64,000 bases of DNA from Heliocidaris tuberculata (lineage: Eukaryota > Echinodermata > Echinoidea > Camarodonta > Echinometridae): positions 6,152,066 to 6,216,065 of the forward strand of contig CM046833.1 of assembly GCA_025618425.1 (NCBI GenBank). The letters are read 5' to 3'. The position numbers and the translations under genes were made by a program. This document shows, in pieces, positions 1 to 12,229 of the stretch (positions within the stretch are counted from its first letter, which is position 1; the number at the start of each line of letters is the position of its first letter). The notes beneath the pieces were generated by a model that was not told the DNA's origin, made no database searches, and was given only the letters and a program-made list of their open reading frames with translations.

Positions 1-169
1 CATTCAAAAGACGATTTTCTTGTAGAGGATAGAGAGATAGAGAAAGAAAGAGGGGCAGCTCAGTAGAAAGAATTGGTGGAAAGTACTTTTGATTCCTTGA
101 CGAGTGGAAAATATCAAGGATTTAAAACAAAATTTTATTTTTTATCATCTATATTCATCGTTACTGAAG
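1..169 (+). other. Probable 5' leader exon of HSP70
   Basis: A good donor (GAAG|GTAAGG) follows position 169. A pyrimidine-rich acceptor (TTTTCACAG) ends at 651, 30 bases before the HSP70 ATG at 682. This suggests a noncoding first exon, a 482-base leader intron, and a second exon starting at 652. The 5' end of the exon and the promoter may lie outside the window. I saw no clear heat-shock element array in bases 1-680, but the true promoter may not be included. Confidence 0.5.
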
Positions 170-681
170 GTAAGGCTTCTATGAATTCCTTTTAATTATT
201 ATGTTACCTTTTCACTCTATTGAATAATATGATAGAACGCTTGGAATTGTATTACAAATTGTTTTGTGTTTGGTAAGAGAAATTATATCTGACGTGTTGG
301 AAGTAGTTTATATTGCGTAATCAAACGCTGTATAAGTAGTCCTATCGTTCTTCTCTTTTTTTATTTTTCATATCAGTGACTGATAAATACAAATCATGTT
401 ATCCTCGATCGGGCAATTTTTGTTCCAAAGTCGACAACATTCATTTTCATCTCTTAACATACATTACACGAACGAAATGAAACGAAATATCCATCTTTTG
501 GACTGGGGCGGGGGCATCAAACGCACCCACAACCTTTGATTCGTAATGATTTGAAAGGGCAACAGCCCCCCCCCCCTCCCGGAATCTACGTGAACTCGTT
601 CAGCAAGCATAATACGTAATCGACAACATCTAAAACATTTTATTTTCACAGACAAGGCTTTAAGAAAAAGGCGCGTAAAAG

Positions 682-3600
682 ATGTCGAACCCGAAAGCTA
701 TCGGTATTGATCTAGGGACCACTTACTCGTGTGTGGGCGTGTTCCAGAATGGGCGTGTCGAGATCATCGCCAATGACCAAGGTAACCGGACCACACCCAG
801 TTACGTGGCGTTCACGGATACAGAGAGATTGATCGGGGATGCGGCCAAGAACCAAGTTGCTATGTGAGTATAGGAACCGAGTTATTGGTACTAGGGTCAC
901 TTAATATAATGCGAGGTCATTATACCCAGCACCACTCCCGAAACATATTTACACACTAACCCCCCCCCCCCCCCCCCCCCCCGGCAGACTGAACTGTATT
1001 CGATCAGATTACAAATTAAGCAGTCAGAAATTCTTTAGTTCACAGGCAGTGGCATGCTTGGGTGCATGCAGACATTTGGGGGCACTGGCAACGTGGTGGT
1101 GGGGGGGGGGGGGGGGGGAAGGGAGGGGGTCTTGCTAGGTGAATTAAATTAAATTCAAATTTATTGAAATAGAATCCTCACATAATAGGATTATCATCAA
1201 AACCAAACAAAACTCAAAAGAAGCATGTTGAATGATATTATAGGAACAGAATACAATTTAAAAGCAAAGGCACATTATATCAATGAATGAAAATAATAAT
1301 ATATATACCAACGTTGTCGATTAGGGGAAGGGTGTAGGGGTCCGATAATCGTCTTATTTTCACTTTCCTTTCATTCTCTTTCTGTTTCTTTTATTTCATT
1401 CCCTCCATTTAATGGGGGGGGGGGGCGAGCCCCATGCCCCCTTAGCTACGCCACTGTTTACAGGCGTAGAGTGGGGGTGTACCTCATCTTGTAATTGTAC
1501 ATACAACCCATACAGATTTATTACAGCCATGATCACATTCCCTGCATGCCATCACGAAGGGGTTATGAAGCTAGAGTCCTCACTTGTCTGTGGCAGTGGT
1601 GGATCATTGAAAGGGGTTAGAGGGGTGAACAAAGGCATGAAAGGGGATCCCATTCATCTTCAGTCTTCAGGATGGAGGGGAGGGGCGCATACGTTGCATA
1701 ATTATTATGATACAAGGTGAATCTATAAGGGCATCTGCGTATCACCCCCCCCCCCAAACGAACATTTTGTCCTTGCTTATGCAGATCTTTGTTGGAACAT
1801 TTTCCAAGAAGGCCGTTGTGTTGATTATTTTTAAAGCCCCTTTTTATATTAACCCTTTCAGGACAGGAATTATTTAAAGGCTAAATTGATCACATTTTGT
1901 TGTTCAAATTGGCAACAATGGTATTTTTCTTTAGTGCTACATGGTTCTAATAAGGTGTAATGTCTTAGTAAACAATTTACATGGTTAGCAAGTTTGGCAA
2001 AAGTTGAGAAATTGCCCATTTTGATTTATAAAAAAAAAACCCTATGATTTTTAACCTCTCAATATGTTGCCAGTTTAAGGATTTTAAAGCTTATTTTCGT
2101 TCTTAAAATCCTGGCATCAAACACAGTATGGTCATGCAACAAAAATGGACATAGTATGCGCAGAATTTTTAGCTCTTTCTACTCATGCATCTGGTATGTT
2201 TTTTAGAGCTCTAAATCAAAAGTTATTGAGCAAAACCACATTGTCTTGAAAGGGTTGAAACCCGTGATCTGCCACTGCATACATCATTCTTGTCCAGAGG
2301 CATGCATATATTGGGGCCCGTGATAAGGGCCAAATGAGTGGTGTATCCAGTGGTTCCGCTATAAGTTTAAAGGATAATGATGGTGGCCAGGGAAACATAA
2401 CCTCCCTCAGTCATCGCGATGCAAGGTACCCCTAATATATTCCTCAATTTAAGAATCGTTCTGCAGCGCTTTTTATTCAGTCGATGCAGAATGAATATGA
2501 TTAATTCTTGAGTCCCCGATAATGATATAATAATGGTGTTAGATGATCAGCACCCATTTGGTTATTTCATTTATTTATTTGTATTATTATTTCTTAATTT
2601 AAAAAAAAAAATAAGGGGGGGGCATTGATAATGTAGATAACAAATTTGTTTTCTTGTTTTTGAAATGTAATTATCCTGATTATTACAGCAATTTAGTCTA
2701 GTACAGGCCTGCCTATCAAAGTATTTAAAAAGAACACAATCTTGCAGGATATACAATTATTAGTAACTTCAGTCACTTTTTCCCCCTCACTCTATGCAGG
2801 AACCCTCGAAACACAATATTCGACGCCAAGCGGCTAATAGGACGTCGTTTCGAAGATACAACTGTCCAGACAGACATGAAACATTGGCCATTTACCGTGT
2901 CCAACAACGGCGGTAAACCCATGCTACAGGCAGAATACATGGGCGAAACCAAGCGCTTTGCTCCAGAAGAAATCAGCTCCATGGTACTCACAAAGATGCG
3001 AGAAACAGCCGAAGCTTACCTCGGTTACAAGATCAACGACGCGGTTATAACCGTGCCGGCTTACTTCAACGACTCGCAGAGGACCGCTACGAAAGACGCT
3101 GGTAAAATCGCTGGGTTGAACGTCTTGCGTATCATCAATGAGCCCACCGCTGCCGCCCTGGCTTACGGCTTGGATAAAAAGCTTCGCGGTGAGCAGAACG
3201 TTCTGATCTTCGACCTTGGTGGTGGAACCTTCGACGTTTCCATCCTGGCCATTGATGAAGGTATCTTTGAGGTCAAGTCAACCGCCGGGGATACCCATCT
3301 TGGAGGAGAGGACTTCGACAACCGGTTGGTGAATCACCTCGTGGAAGAGTTCAAGCGGAAGAACAAGAAAGATATCCGCGGTAATCCCCGGGCTCTTCGA
3401 CGATTGCGTACCGCTGCAGAACGTGCAAAGCGCACTCTCTCCAGTAGTACCCAGGCAAGCATAGAGGTCGATTCCCTATACGAAGGTATCGACTTCTACA
3501 CAAGTGTGACCCGGGCCAGGTTTGAAGAACTCTGCTCGGATCTGTTCAGAAAGTGTCTTGAGCCCGTCGAACGCGCCATTGTCGACGCCAAACTTGACAA

Positions 3601-4519
3601 AGGACAGATCAACACTGTGGTCCTGGTTGGAGGCTCTACGCGTATCCCCAAGATCCAGAAACTCTTACAGGATTTCCTAAATGGCAAGGAACTGAACAAG
3701 TCCATCAATCCAGACGAGGCTGTTGCTTACGGCGCGGCGGTTCAGGCAGCCATCCTGTCAGGGGATCAGAGCTCGGAGGTCAAAGACGTTCTTTTGGTGG
3801 ATGTTGCTCCGTTGTCTCTAGGAATCGAGACTGCTGGAGGCGTAATGACCAAACTGATCGAACGCAATACCCGCATCCCAACTAAGGCCCAGCAAACATT
3901 CACAACCTACGCAGACAACCAAAGTGCGGTCAGCATCCAGGTTTATGAAGGCGAGCGATCAATGACCAAGGACAACAACCTCCTGGGCAACTTCCAATTG
4001 TCAGGAATCCCTCCTGCACCTCGTGGTGTCCCAAAGATCGAAATCACCTACGACATCGATGCTAATGGCATCCTGAACGTCACGGCCAAGGACGAGAGCA
4101 CTGGACGCAGCAACAAAATCACCATCACCAATGACAAGGGAAGACTGTCCAAGGCCGATATTGATCGGATGGTCAGCGATGCGGATAAGTACAAAGCTGA
4201 AGACGAGGCGCAATTCGCGCGCGTGACAGCTCGCAATCAACTAGAGAGCTACGCCTTTAGCATCAAGTCCACCGTCAATGATCCTGCAGTCGAGAGCAAG
4301 CTATCAGCAGAGGACAAACAGACAGTTCTCAAGGCGGTGGAAGACACTGTCCAATGGTTGGAGAGTAACTCGTTGGCTGAGAAAGACGAGTTTAATTTTA
4401 AGATGGAGGAGCTGCAGAAGAAATGTTCACCCATAATGGCCAAGCTTCATCAGGGAAGCGGAGGCGGATCTGGACAGCAGCAGCAATCGGAAGGACCACG
4501 AGTCGAGGAGGTTGATTAA
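682..4519 (+). CDS. HSP70: Cytosolic heat shock protein 70 (HSP70/HSC70)
   Basis: ATP-dependent cytosolic chaperone that binds exposed hydrophobic peptides and works with J-proteins and nucleotide exchange factors. Coding exons are 682-863 and 2800-4519. The donor is GCTAT|GTGAGT, the acceptor TATGCAG, and codon 61 (Met) is split after its second base. The product is 633 aa, close to the usual 640-650. HSP70 signatures are present: IDLGTTYS near residue 9, [14 protein letters not shown] at about 197-210, and [15 protein letters not shown] at about 334-348. The interdomain linker DVLLVDVAP lies at about 390-398, followed by the beta substrate-binding domain and helical lid. A Gly/Gln-rich tail ([11 protein letters not shown]) leads to a terminal EEVD, the TPR co-chaperone dock, which marks it as cytosolic. 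A basic stretch near residues 246-275 (KRKNKK...RRLR) resembles the family's nuclear import region. An intron in the coding region and one in the leader fit a constitutive or cognate gene better than an intronless stress-inducible one; that is inference. No frameshift or missing key residue was seen. Confidence 0.97.
960..1135. repeat. Homopolymer C and G runs in the HSP70 intron
   Basis: About 23 consecutive C at 960-982 and a long G run near 1101-1118. The surrounding words (GCATGC, GGGGGCACTGGCAACG) resemble the G-rich interspersed family seen at 14.0, 15.4, 29.7 and 31.5 kb. The runs may be mis-sized by sequencing. Confidence 0.6.
1136..1848. other. HSP70 intron, no gene seen
   Basis: AT-rich sequence followed by G-rich stretches (1412-1440, 1660-1690) and a C run near 1745. 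A 102-codon open frame here has no recognisable domain and unusual composition, so I treat it as chance. Confidence 0.5.
1849..2257 (-). mobile_element. TTAA-flanked MITE, family A copy 1
   Basis: About 409 bases bounded by TTAACCCTTTC and its inverted form GAAAGGGTT. It is inverted relative to copies at 7882, 52804, 60168 and 63099 and shares internal blocks with them, such as AAATTGGCAACAATG and GTGATCAATTT in reverse. A TTAA target with CCCTTT ends suggests a nonautonomous piggyBac-type element; that is inference from the ends, since no transposase is present. Confidence 0.8.
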
Positions 4520-4672
4520 TGTTACACACTGCAATATGACCATAAAATTCACGAACAATAGCAACATTATATTAATATTATCATCATTGAATACTTGCAA
4601 ACAAAAAGTCATCTACTGACAAATTAGGCCTATCTATCTTTACACATTAAAAAAAGTCTTCAAGGAAAATAT

Positions 4673-4678
4673 AATAAA
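4673..4678 (+). terminator. HSP70 polyadenylation signal
   Basis: AATAAA lies 154 bases after the HSP70 stop codon in an A/T-rich 3' UTR. It is the first canonical hexamer I see downstream of the stop. Confidence 0.65.
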
Positions 4679-4679
4679 A

Positions 4680-5880
4680 CATTATTATGATTGTTATTGT
4701 AGGCCTGGGCCCGCGTATTCAATTCACTACTTAATGCACGTTTTGAACTGAATACCGGCCCTGATTTTTGAGGGGAGGGGGGGGGGGGGCTGGATGCATC
4801 ATTGGCATCATTAAGATAAGAGAAGGTGGATAGGAGGCTGTGACATTAATTAACTGTCAAAATTAATCGGCATTTACAAAAAAGTCATGTACGTCTTGTC
4901 GGAAAAATGCCACTTATGATTAGGACATCATGTCTCAAGAACTTTAAAGAAAATTATATAATCTATATAAGGGCACATCCCATAATTATAGTCATGTCAG
5001 CATTTTGCTCGTTTAAAATTTGAGACGTCTGTCGATTGCCCACCTCCCTCGCCCTGAAATATAGGCCTATCCTATATAGCGAGTCCCTTTGTTGTAACAG
5101 ACAAAATAAGAAAAATGTTGATGCAGCGCGGACAAGTAGGGCTAATTAGTTGTGAGAATAGAATATGAAAATGAGCGCTTTCATTCTACAGAATTTATGC
5201 CTGCATGAAATTTATGTCAATGGAATTTATGTCAAGGCAATTGCATGTTTCCATATTTTAGTTGTATAGTTTTGGTTAAGATGAAAGTAGATTATTATTT
5301 TTGCTGTAGTAATAAAAGCGAAATGTATTGTTTTGTTTTCAATCTATCAGCTTCTTGGTTGGGCTTTTATTTCCTTCGTTATCCCTTTCTAAACATTACA
5401 ACAAGAAACCATTTATGCACAAGTATTGTCATTATATAAAGCCCATCGCACACTATACGATCGACCGCGATCCGATTTTGGAAATAAATCGCAATAGCAT
5501 TAGATATAGAAATTTTCACAAATAAAATCTACCCGATTCAGGTTCTAAACAATAATATGAACACTAAACATATGATTTTTGTTCGCTGTCAGCCTAGAAG
5601 GCTTGCAATACGCCTTATTTTCGATTTTACTATTTATATGACTATTCAGAACCTCATTCAAAAATATTTTATTTTAGAAATTTATATCAAACGCTATTAC
5701 ATTTTCTTCTGAAATCGGATCGCAGAACGATCGAACAGTGTGCGGTGGGCTTAAAATGTTAAGTTATTAAAACCATTTCCAGAAACCCGTTAACAATAAT
5801 ACAAAAAGGTGTTTACAGAAATATTATTTCATCTCTATTATTTTATCTAAACCTTATGTAAAGTATGATATATGGAATAA
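4680..5880. other. Intergenic, no gene seen
   Basis: Mostly unstructured AT-rich DNA with a G run near 4776-4788. Open frames at 5245-5525 are short, low-complexity and have no splice or domain support. Confidence 0.5.
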
Positions 5881-5889
5881 CATTCAGAA

Positions 5890-6049
5890 AACGGTAGAGG
5901 TGCGGGGAGAGAAAAGGGAGTGAGAGAGAGAGGGAAATGTGCGGTAATAATTATGAGAGAGTGTGTATGAGATAGAGAAAGAGAGGGAGCAAGAGAGAGG
6001 GAGACGAAGAGAGGAAGCAAGAGAGCGGGAGGGAGAGAAAGAGAGAGAG

Positions 6050-6088
<39 letters not shown>

Positions 6089-6135
6089 GGGGGGGGGTAT
6101 AAAGGAGCTGAGAGAGAGAGAGTGAAAGCAAACGT
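5890..6135. repeat. (GA)n microsatellite
   Basis: A degenerate then pure GAGA tract, followed by a G run at about 6088. It yields spurious Glu/Arg-rich frames on + and Ser/Leu-rich frames on -. Confidence 0.9.
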
Positions 6136-6374
6136 GAAAGAGGACAAAAACAAAGATAGAAGTTCGCTTTCTTCTTCTGGAAGATGGAGACAAAATAGTA
6201 CCAGGCCAGTAGGGTTGATTTTGATAATGCCACTATCAAGAGAAGTAGGGAGAGATGAGAAAAAAGGTCAGCAAAACTCGTGCAAATGGATTAATTACCA
6301 CAATGCATTGGTTAACGAGCAGTTGTTCCCCCTACTTCTCTCCCCACCCCTCTCCTAGCCTATTATCTGTTATA

Positions 6375-6535
6375 TATGTATCTCTCTCTCTCATCGCCAC
6401 CTCTCCTCGATTTTATTTCTTTCTGGCACACTTTCTTTCGCTCTTTCCATCCTGCTTTTTCATCGCCCTCTCCTTGCCTTACCACCTCTCTCTCTCTCTC
6501 TCTCTCTCTTTCTTTCACTATTTCTCCCTCACCCC
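6375..6535. repeat. (CT)n microsatellite
   Basis: Interrupted CTCTCT with a pure run at about 6487-6509. With the GA tract at 5890-6135 it forms a long-range imperfect inverted pair some 300 bases apart. Confidence 0.9.
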
Positions 6536-7464
6536 TAACATCATCACCATGTTCACTGCCCCTTTTCTTCATTTGCAAAATCGTTTCGCCCCAAAACCCA
6601 TCTCCAGTGGCTTCAGCCCACTATAGACCGACAGGCCACGAGACCGACAATGTAGGTCTCGCGGGCCTTCTGTAAACCTTCTGGAGGGTTCACTTGACCG
6701 ATGGCCCAAGAGACCGATATTTCTTTGTTCTGTCGGTCTCGTGGGCTGTCGGTCTACTGGGATGACCCCCCCCCCCCAAATCTTCGGGTAACCCCACCCA
6801 TCGTGTGCCCATCATCAAAATCACGCCTTCCCCGTATTTGTATTGTAATAAGTACAAGCTTGAGATTATCATTATTTTTATTTATGTACGCCAATCCATT
6901 GAAGGAGATTATTACAACATTTCTTGAACATGAACTTCGTAAACTTCAAATCATTTTCATTTAACCAACATGAACAAGAATACCAAAATATAGTAGGAAC
7001 AATTCGAAATTCTTCCCCCTTCCCAATTCTACTACAGAATGCAACTTTATTTTGAACAGCAGATGAACAAAATGATGAAAAACAGAAACTCAATTCTATA
7101 CAAATGCATTAAAGGAACTGAATAAAGCCATTTAACGGTGGCGATACCAATTTCAAGATTAACTATATAGATAAGGCGGTAATTTGCTAGTTTTCTCTTT
7201 AACGGAAAATATGCCAGTTACTGATACAAGATTCCAGAAGCAGAAAGTTTGGGGTTAGCTTAATTATTAAATAAAAATACTTATAAAGTGCCTAGGAATG
7301 GATTTCACTTTCATTTTTTTTTTTTTTAGTATTTGTATTCAATCAATGATTGAATCAATGATATATATGTAGGCCTATACAACAACTTTTAGAGTCAACG
7401 AATTAGCCGAATACCCAATATGATATTATGTTGTTTGTTATTATTACTGTTATTATTACGCTTA
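6536..7464. other. Intergenic between HSP70 and LysA, no gene seen
   Basis: Contains a small cluster around 6615-6750 in which the phrase CGAGACCGACA/TGTCGGTCTCGTGG recurs in both orientations, then plain AT-rich DNA. Confidence 0.45.
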
Positions 7465-7470
7465 TTTATT
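7465..7470 (-). terminator. LysA polyadenylation signal
   Basis: AATAAA on the - strand, 43 bases past the LysA stop codon, a usual distance for a short 3' UTR. Confidence 0.65.
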
Positions 7471-7512
7471 GATGTATTCATGTAAGTGGTGTATTAAAAT
7501 CTGCTGGTCGAA

Positions 7513-10500
7513 CTATTCGTTGATCATACAGGACTGCACCATGAGCCAGAATCCATCGGCTACCCTGCTGTTAGGACCAGTTGCCCCGCCCTTGTGGATG
7601 CGGGATGCCAGCTCGCATTGAGAAATCCGTCGGGATCTTTCCCGTTGCACGTAGCTGTCCACATAGGCCTCGAATACACGCCTGCTGCAGCCGACGTCTT
7701 CCGCGCACTCACTGTAACCTACGGTGTAAATGAAAAAAAGAAAGAAAGAAAGTTATTTAGTACATGCAGTTTAGCAGGGGCAGAGCCCTTCCTTAAAAAA
7801 GAAAAAAAAAAATGAATAGAAAAAAGGACAGTGAGGAAATGACCCCCACTGAGAAAAAAAATGTATGAAAACCAGCAATACTTAACCCTTTCGAGACAAT
7901 TGGCCACATTTTGTGGTTTGGCTTAATAACTTTTGATTAAGACCTCTAAAAATTATACCAGATGGATGAGTAGAAAGGGCAAAGATTTCTGCACTCATTG
8001 TGTACATTTTTGTTACATGGCAATATTGCGTTTGATGCCAGGAATTTTAAAAAGGAGATTAAGCTTTAAAATCCTTAAATTGGCAACATATTGAGAGATT
8101 ACAATCATTGTTTTTTATCAAAATTGGCCATTTTTTCAACTTTTAGACAAAGTTTCTAACCATGTATATTGTTTTCAGACATTACATTTTATTGGAACCA
8201 TGTAGCACTAGAAGAAAAATATTATTGTTGCCAATTTGAAGAACAAAATGTGATCAATTTATCCCTTGAATAATCCTGAAAGGGTTAACGGGAAAAACGG
8301 GCCTCAGACCTCCCCCCCCCCCCCCTCCTTTCGGAACCTCAGAAAGGCCATCAGAAATTTTAGGACGAAAACGACAGCGAAATATGTAAAATACCTTTCA
8401 TTGATTTGTATCAATCGCAACGTGAAAAATGAAAAACTGACGCCCCCCCCCCCATCTGTCCCTCTTCAGCGTTGCGATTGATACAAATCAATGAAAAAAA
8501 ATTGTTAAAGGAGGCAAAGAGAAATGATGTCGGTAACGATGATAATGATGATTATAATGAAGGAAAAGAAGAATAATTATAGAGAAAAGCAAAATGAAAG
8601 AAAGACAAGATAAAAGAACACTGATGAGACACTACCTGAAGGAGGAAAACATGGTGAAGGAGATGTGTTCCAGTTTTGTTTTTTGTTCGTTTTTTTTTTT
8701 GTGTTGCACTTTTTGCCAAATCTAATGGGTTTATCCAAAACACGAAATATTCCATTAAAAAAATATTTTCTCAGCTTTTTATTGAACATGTACACAGATG
8801 ATTAAAATAAGTGAAGAAAAAGGGCCAATGTTTATTCAATTTAATTAAACAACATTTAACACGATCGCAACGACTTCCGTAAACCTCAGGCAACTTCACT
8901 ACCCTTACAAGTCCGTCACCTAATGAAATGTGTGAACAGTACAATAACATATTACATAATCCGAACGAGATGATCGACTGATGCTATGGTCATAACTGAT
9001 CGTGCCTGTTTTTGCACGTGCGTGTCCGCTGCTGCGATCGGCTGTGGGCGAACTCCTGCGATTCGTACGTCCTTCTTTTGTCATGGTCACAACCAGTAGT
9101 CCATCTCTCTGCATCTCCTCCTGGGCGTCTTGCACCCTCCTCATGTATACATACCCCATCTCACCTGCAAAAATCTTGAGGCGGACGTACAGCCCCGTAC
9201 AGGTACCGTGCAACCGACGTGCAACCGACATGTCACAGCTCAGATCAGTATGACAATGGCCTTCGTGAGACCTCCGCAAGGAGCCCGTGCAATGATCGCA
9301 AGAAGCAGCTGCAGGAATAGAACACGCAGAGATTGTTGGACATGTCCAACAACCCTCCCTGTGTGTCCTGCGTGCTCCTGATTCTACATGCTTGTTAAAA
9401 AGGTGCTGACCCGTACGTGCGTGCGACACAAGGATTTTCAGTGCGAAATCCGTCGCAGACCATACACAAGGAGGTACACGACTGATTGTGTGACCATACC
9501 TTTAAAAAGCAGTACAATGGGGGATTGTAATGGCCCTTGACATCTTGAAAGTCTTTGCGATCGTGCTATTTAAAAAAAACAACTTACTCTTACGACCGGT
9601 GTCTAAGTCCGATGCTGCATTCATGAAGGTTCTCTCGATGTTGAAAGGACCACAACCCTCGTCATCAGAACAGCCACAGCCTCTGGTCTGCTCACAGATA
9701 CAACGTACACAGTAGTCAGACACTGTCAAATAAGAAAGAGGGATGGATTCGATTAGGTGGAGAGGGGGGGGGGGGGCAAGGGAAGGAAGGAGGGGGCAGG
9801 AAAAGAAGAAAAACAAATAGGAGCCCAGATATAAAAAAAGAAGAAAAAGAAACAAGTATGCATATCATCAATGTTTACTTCACTGAAATCATCTCCATCC
9901 TAACATCGTATGGTCTAATTCAAGCACAGTAAATTCCCTAATCCACGGCCCAGATTCATAAAACTTCTTATACCAACATGACTAAAAACAAGTTACAATA
10001 ATTGTTATATGCTACTGAAATCCTTGAATCTGATTGACTGAGAGCAAATTTTTCATAGAAACTGGGGGCAGTTGTTTTAGATAACTAGTTTTATGAAACG
10101 GAACCCTGATCCTATTTTGTGTTTGTCTAATAATTCATTATCAAACATATTTGTTCAATCTTTTGCTTGCCCCATTTATGGTTTCACAAACGTGCATCCA
10201 AAATATTGACATCTACCCTTTTTTCTTTTTTTGTTGGTGCTTGTCAGTGTGGATTTTTTTCTTCTTCATATCATAGGCATAACTCTGTTTATAGATTCAT
10301 AAGCGAGAATCTAGTTCCTTTCCTTGGCCTTGTCACAGATTTGGAGATCTGTGTCCCTTAATCAAAATACCCTGGCGTCACCCTTAATCAGGGGCGTCGA
10401 TCCGTTTTTTTGGATTGGGGGGGGGGGGGACAGCCTAACGTAACGATGTTCATTTCGCACTCGGTAGCTCAGTTCAATCATCAATTCAGGGGCGACGGAG

Positions 10501-12198
10501 CATCTTTCAAAGTTGGGGGGGGCACCAACAAAAAGGGGCACCTACAAATACAATTTACAAAGGATGGAAACAAGACGGAAAATACCACTTTCTGATCAAT
10601 ACACAACCGAAGACCATTTTCGACAACGCTGTTGTTTCTATCTTAACATGGTTCTAGATAAAACTACTTTGCAGTTGAGTGTAATAGTCTGATTATTCAT
10701 TTGCGAGTGAGCCACACCAGGCGTTTGTATGGCAAGGCCAAGGGGTCATAACGTGAAAGCTACATAAAATATGTACGGCCTACGGCTACGCAGGTCCTAA
10801 AGCTACGCACCCCGCAAATACGCGCAATGCGACGCGTTTGCTGCGCCAAACTTTTTGGTGCTAACTGAGCACAAGGTTGCCAGAGTTGGTAGAATTCTGC
10901 TTTCTGGCAGAATTTTGACCGCTTTACTTAGCATCTAGCATTATGCTAGGCATAATTTGACAAAATCTAGCAGAATTTTAGCATAATTCTGGTGTTTCGT
11001 TTTTTCTGCTTGTCAGAGAATTTTTTTTTTGATAGATCTAGACCTAACCTTTTTTTTTTTTTTTTTTTTTGCTTGTCAGAGAATTTTTGAGTAAAAAAAA
11101 AAACAAAAAAAAAAACGTTGATAATCTTTTTTTTTTAAAATCTTGTCAGAACATTTTTGAGTAAAATTTTGATTTAGCAGTAAAATGTTTGATTTTGCAG
11201 AATTTTCGCTTCTCCCTAGCAGAATAGAGTCTAGTAGATCTACTCTTTTTTTTTTGCTGGCCACACTGACTGAGCAACAAAAATATCATTTACAACTGCC
11301 AAAAAGAATGAGTACCGTAACTCCTTTATTTTTGGTGATATTATCACTATTTGGAAATCGGGGTAACATTCACATCATTCATTCAGCACGAAAATCAAGA
11401 TTTGCATTCTTAATCTTATGTGACGTGTGCCGTAGCTTTAGGACCCTTTCATTTTGTCGAACAAAATTTAACACATGATGTAACTTAGAATCAAGATATA
11501 GATTCTAGATCTATAATTTGCATCAACCACTGAATGACTTTTCAGCAGCTGGAAACAAAGTGCGTAGATCTATAGATCTAGACTAGAATCTAGTATACTG
11601 TATAAGTGGTTATTTTCGCGGTGGTTTTATTTTCGCGATTTTCGCGAGTCGGTCCTCGCGAAAATTTCCACTTCAATATAGATCTATGGCTGTTTATAGT
11701 AACAAAAACATCACAAAAATCGCGAAATTAAACCCTCGCGAATTTCCCTACAACATAGATCTAGTCCAAAATCGCGAAAATATCTGTACGCGAAAAAAAC
11801 AGCTTATACAGTAGTCTAGATCTAGATCCAGGTCTAGATCTATCAAGATCAAGATCAAGATCAAGATCTACAATGTTAACAATTTTCTAGACTCAGTCTC
11901 AGTGGAATCACAGTCACACGGTACAGTATAGAGTCTAGTCACACGCACAATCAAAACGCCAAAATTGAAGATACCCACGTCACTGCAGGCTAGCACTGCC
12001 AATGCCATGCCCATGGCCATGGCACTTTACACTACTGACTCTACTGTCTGGCCATGTATCATGTAGCTTAGCTCTGGCTCTGCCACTGGCAACATCAAAA
12101 CTATCGTCAGTTTTTTTGAACTTACATCTTGCTGCTGTGTTGCTCCACATTGCTGCAATGACAATTGCAAGCAATAAGAACTTTATTTGAGACGTCAT
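7513..12198 (-). CDS. i-type lysozyme homologue with catalytic Glu lost (LysA)
   Basis: Secreted member of the invertebrate-type lysozyme/destabilase family. Exons on the - strand are 12198-12126, 9722-9588 and 7718-7513. Donors are GTAAGT and GTAAGT; acceptors are TTGACAG and CACCGTAG. Both introns are phase 1, and the joined frame is open for 137 aa, a usual length. Residues 1-24 are a signal peptide (MTSQIKFLLLAIVIAAM, then small residues). The mature part has the family's cysteine pattern: CVRCIC at 29-34, GCGPFNI at 47-53, SECAEDVGC at 72-80, EAYVDSY at 86-92, RIHKGGATGP at 109-118, and a final FW...C at 126-133. In active members CxCxxESGC supplies the catalytic Glu; here the segment is CEQTRGC (34-40), with Thr37 in that place. 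The loop that normally holds the catalytic Asp is shortened to SDDEGCG. It is therefore probably not a muramidase; it could be a binding or isopeptidase-type protein. A longer in-frame N-terminus exists, but the chosen Met gives the better signal peptide. Confidence 0.87.
7882..8288 (+). mobile_element. TTAA-flanked MITE, family A copy 2
   Basis: Begins TTAACCCTTTCGAGACA and ends GAAAGGGTTAA, about 407 bases, within LysA intron 2. Internal blocks (CCACATTTTGTGGTTTGGC, GCGTTTGATGCCAGGAATT) match copies 3-5. Confidence 0.85.
8397..8494. repeat. Inverted repeat around a C run
   Basis: Arms of about 26 bases at 8397-8422 (TTCATTGATTTGTATCAATC...) and 8469-8494 are near-perfect reverse complements, separated by a C-rich loop. 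They lie about 100 bases past MITE copy 2. Confidence 0.75.
8850..9500. other. GC- and CpG-richer segment in LysA intron 2
   Basis: Contains repeated words such as CGTACGT, CGTGCAACCGAC and GCACGTGCGTG. The 169-codon - strand frame (8920-9429) has no recognised domain. Composition unlike its surroundings suggests a degraded mobile element, but I could not define its ends. Confidence 0.3.
9947..10108. mobile_element. Palindromic MITE, family B copy
   Basis: Ends read GGCCCAGATTCATAAAACTT and AGTTTTATGAAACGGAACCC in inverted form. The core contains GCTACTGAAATCCTTG and TGATTGACTGAGAGCAAAT. Related copies lie at 53307, 58877 and 60711. Confidence 0.8.
10385..11175. repeat. G- and T-run repeat cluster
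   Basis: G runs at about 10418-10430 and 10515. From about 10920 the words CTAGCAGAATTTTGGC-like and GCTTGTCAGAGAATTTTT recur with T runs. GCTTGTCAGAGAATTTT also occurs at 15569 and, reversed, in the elements at 29685 and 31537, so these are probably pieces of that family. Confidence 0.5.
11596..11813. mobile_element. TTCGCG-type MITE
   Basis: TACTGTATAAGTGGTTATTT at the left end mirrors AGCTTATACAGTA at the right. The interior is full of TTCGCG/CGCGAAA in both orientations. It sits in TCTAGATC-rich DNA. A second, interrupted relative lies at 49585-49630 plus 52049-52209. Confidence 0.8.
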
Positions 12199-12229
12199 GA
12201 TTTGTTGAAGTTGAAGTTCAGTAGCTGAA

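Noticed and set aside
1412..1720. 102-codon frame within the HSP70 intron
   Set aside because: It begins in a G run and shows no domain; HSP70 splicing around it is certain from the protein.
5847..6626. Open frames of 80-131 codons rich in Ser/Leu or Glu/Arg
   Set aside because: They are translations of GA/CT microsatellites with parallel frames on both strands and no domain or splice evidence.
8920..9429. 169-codon - strand frame inside LysA intron 2
   Set aside because: No recognised motif, and skipping it gives a phase-consistent lysozyme of normal length. Composition suggests degraded repeat.
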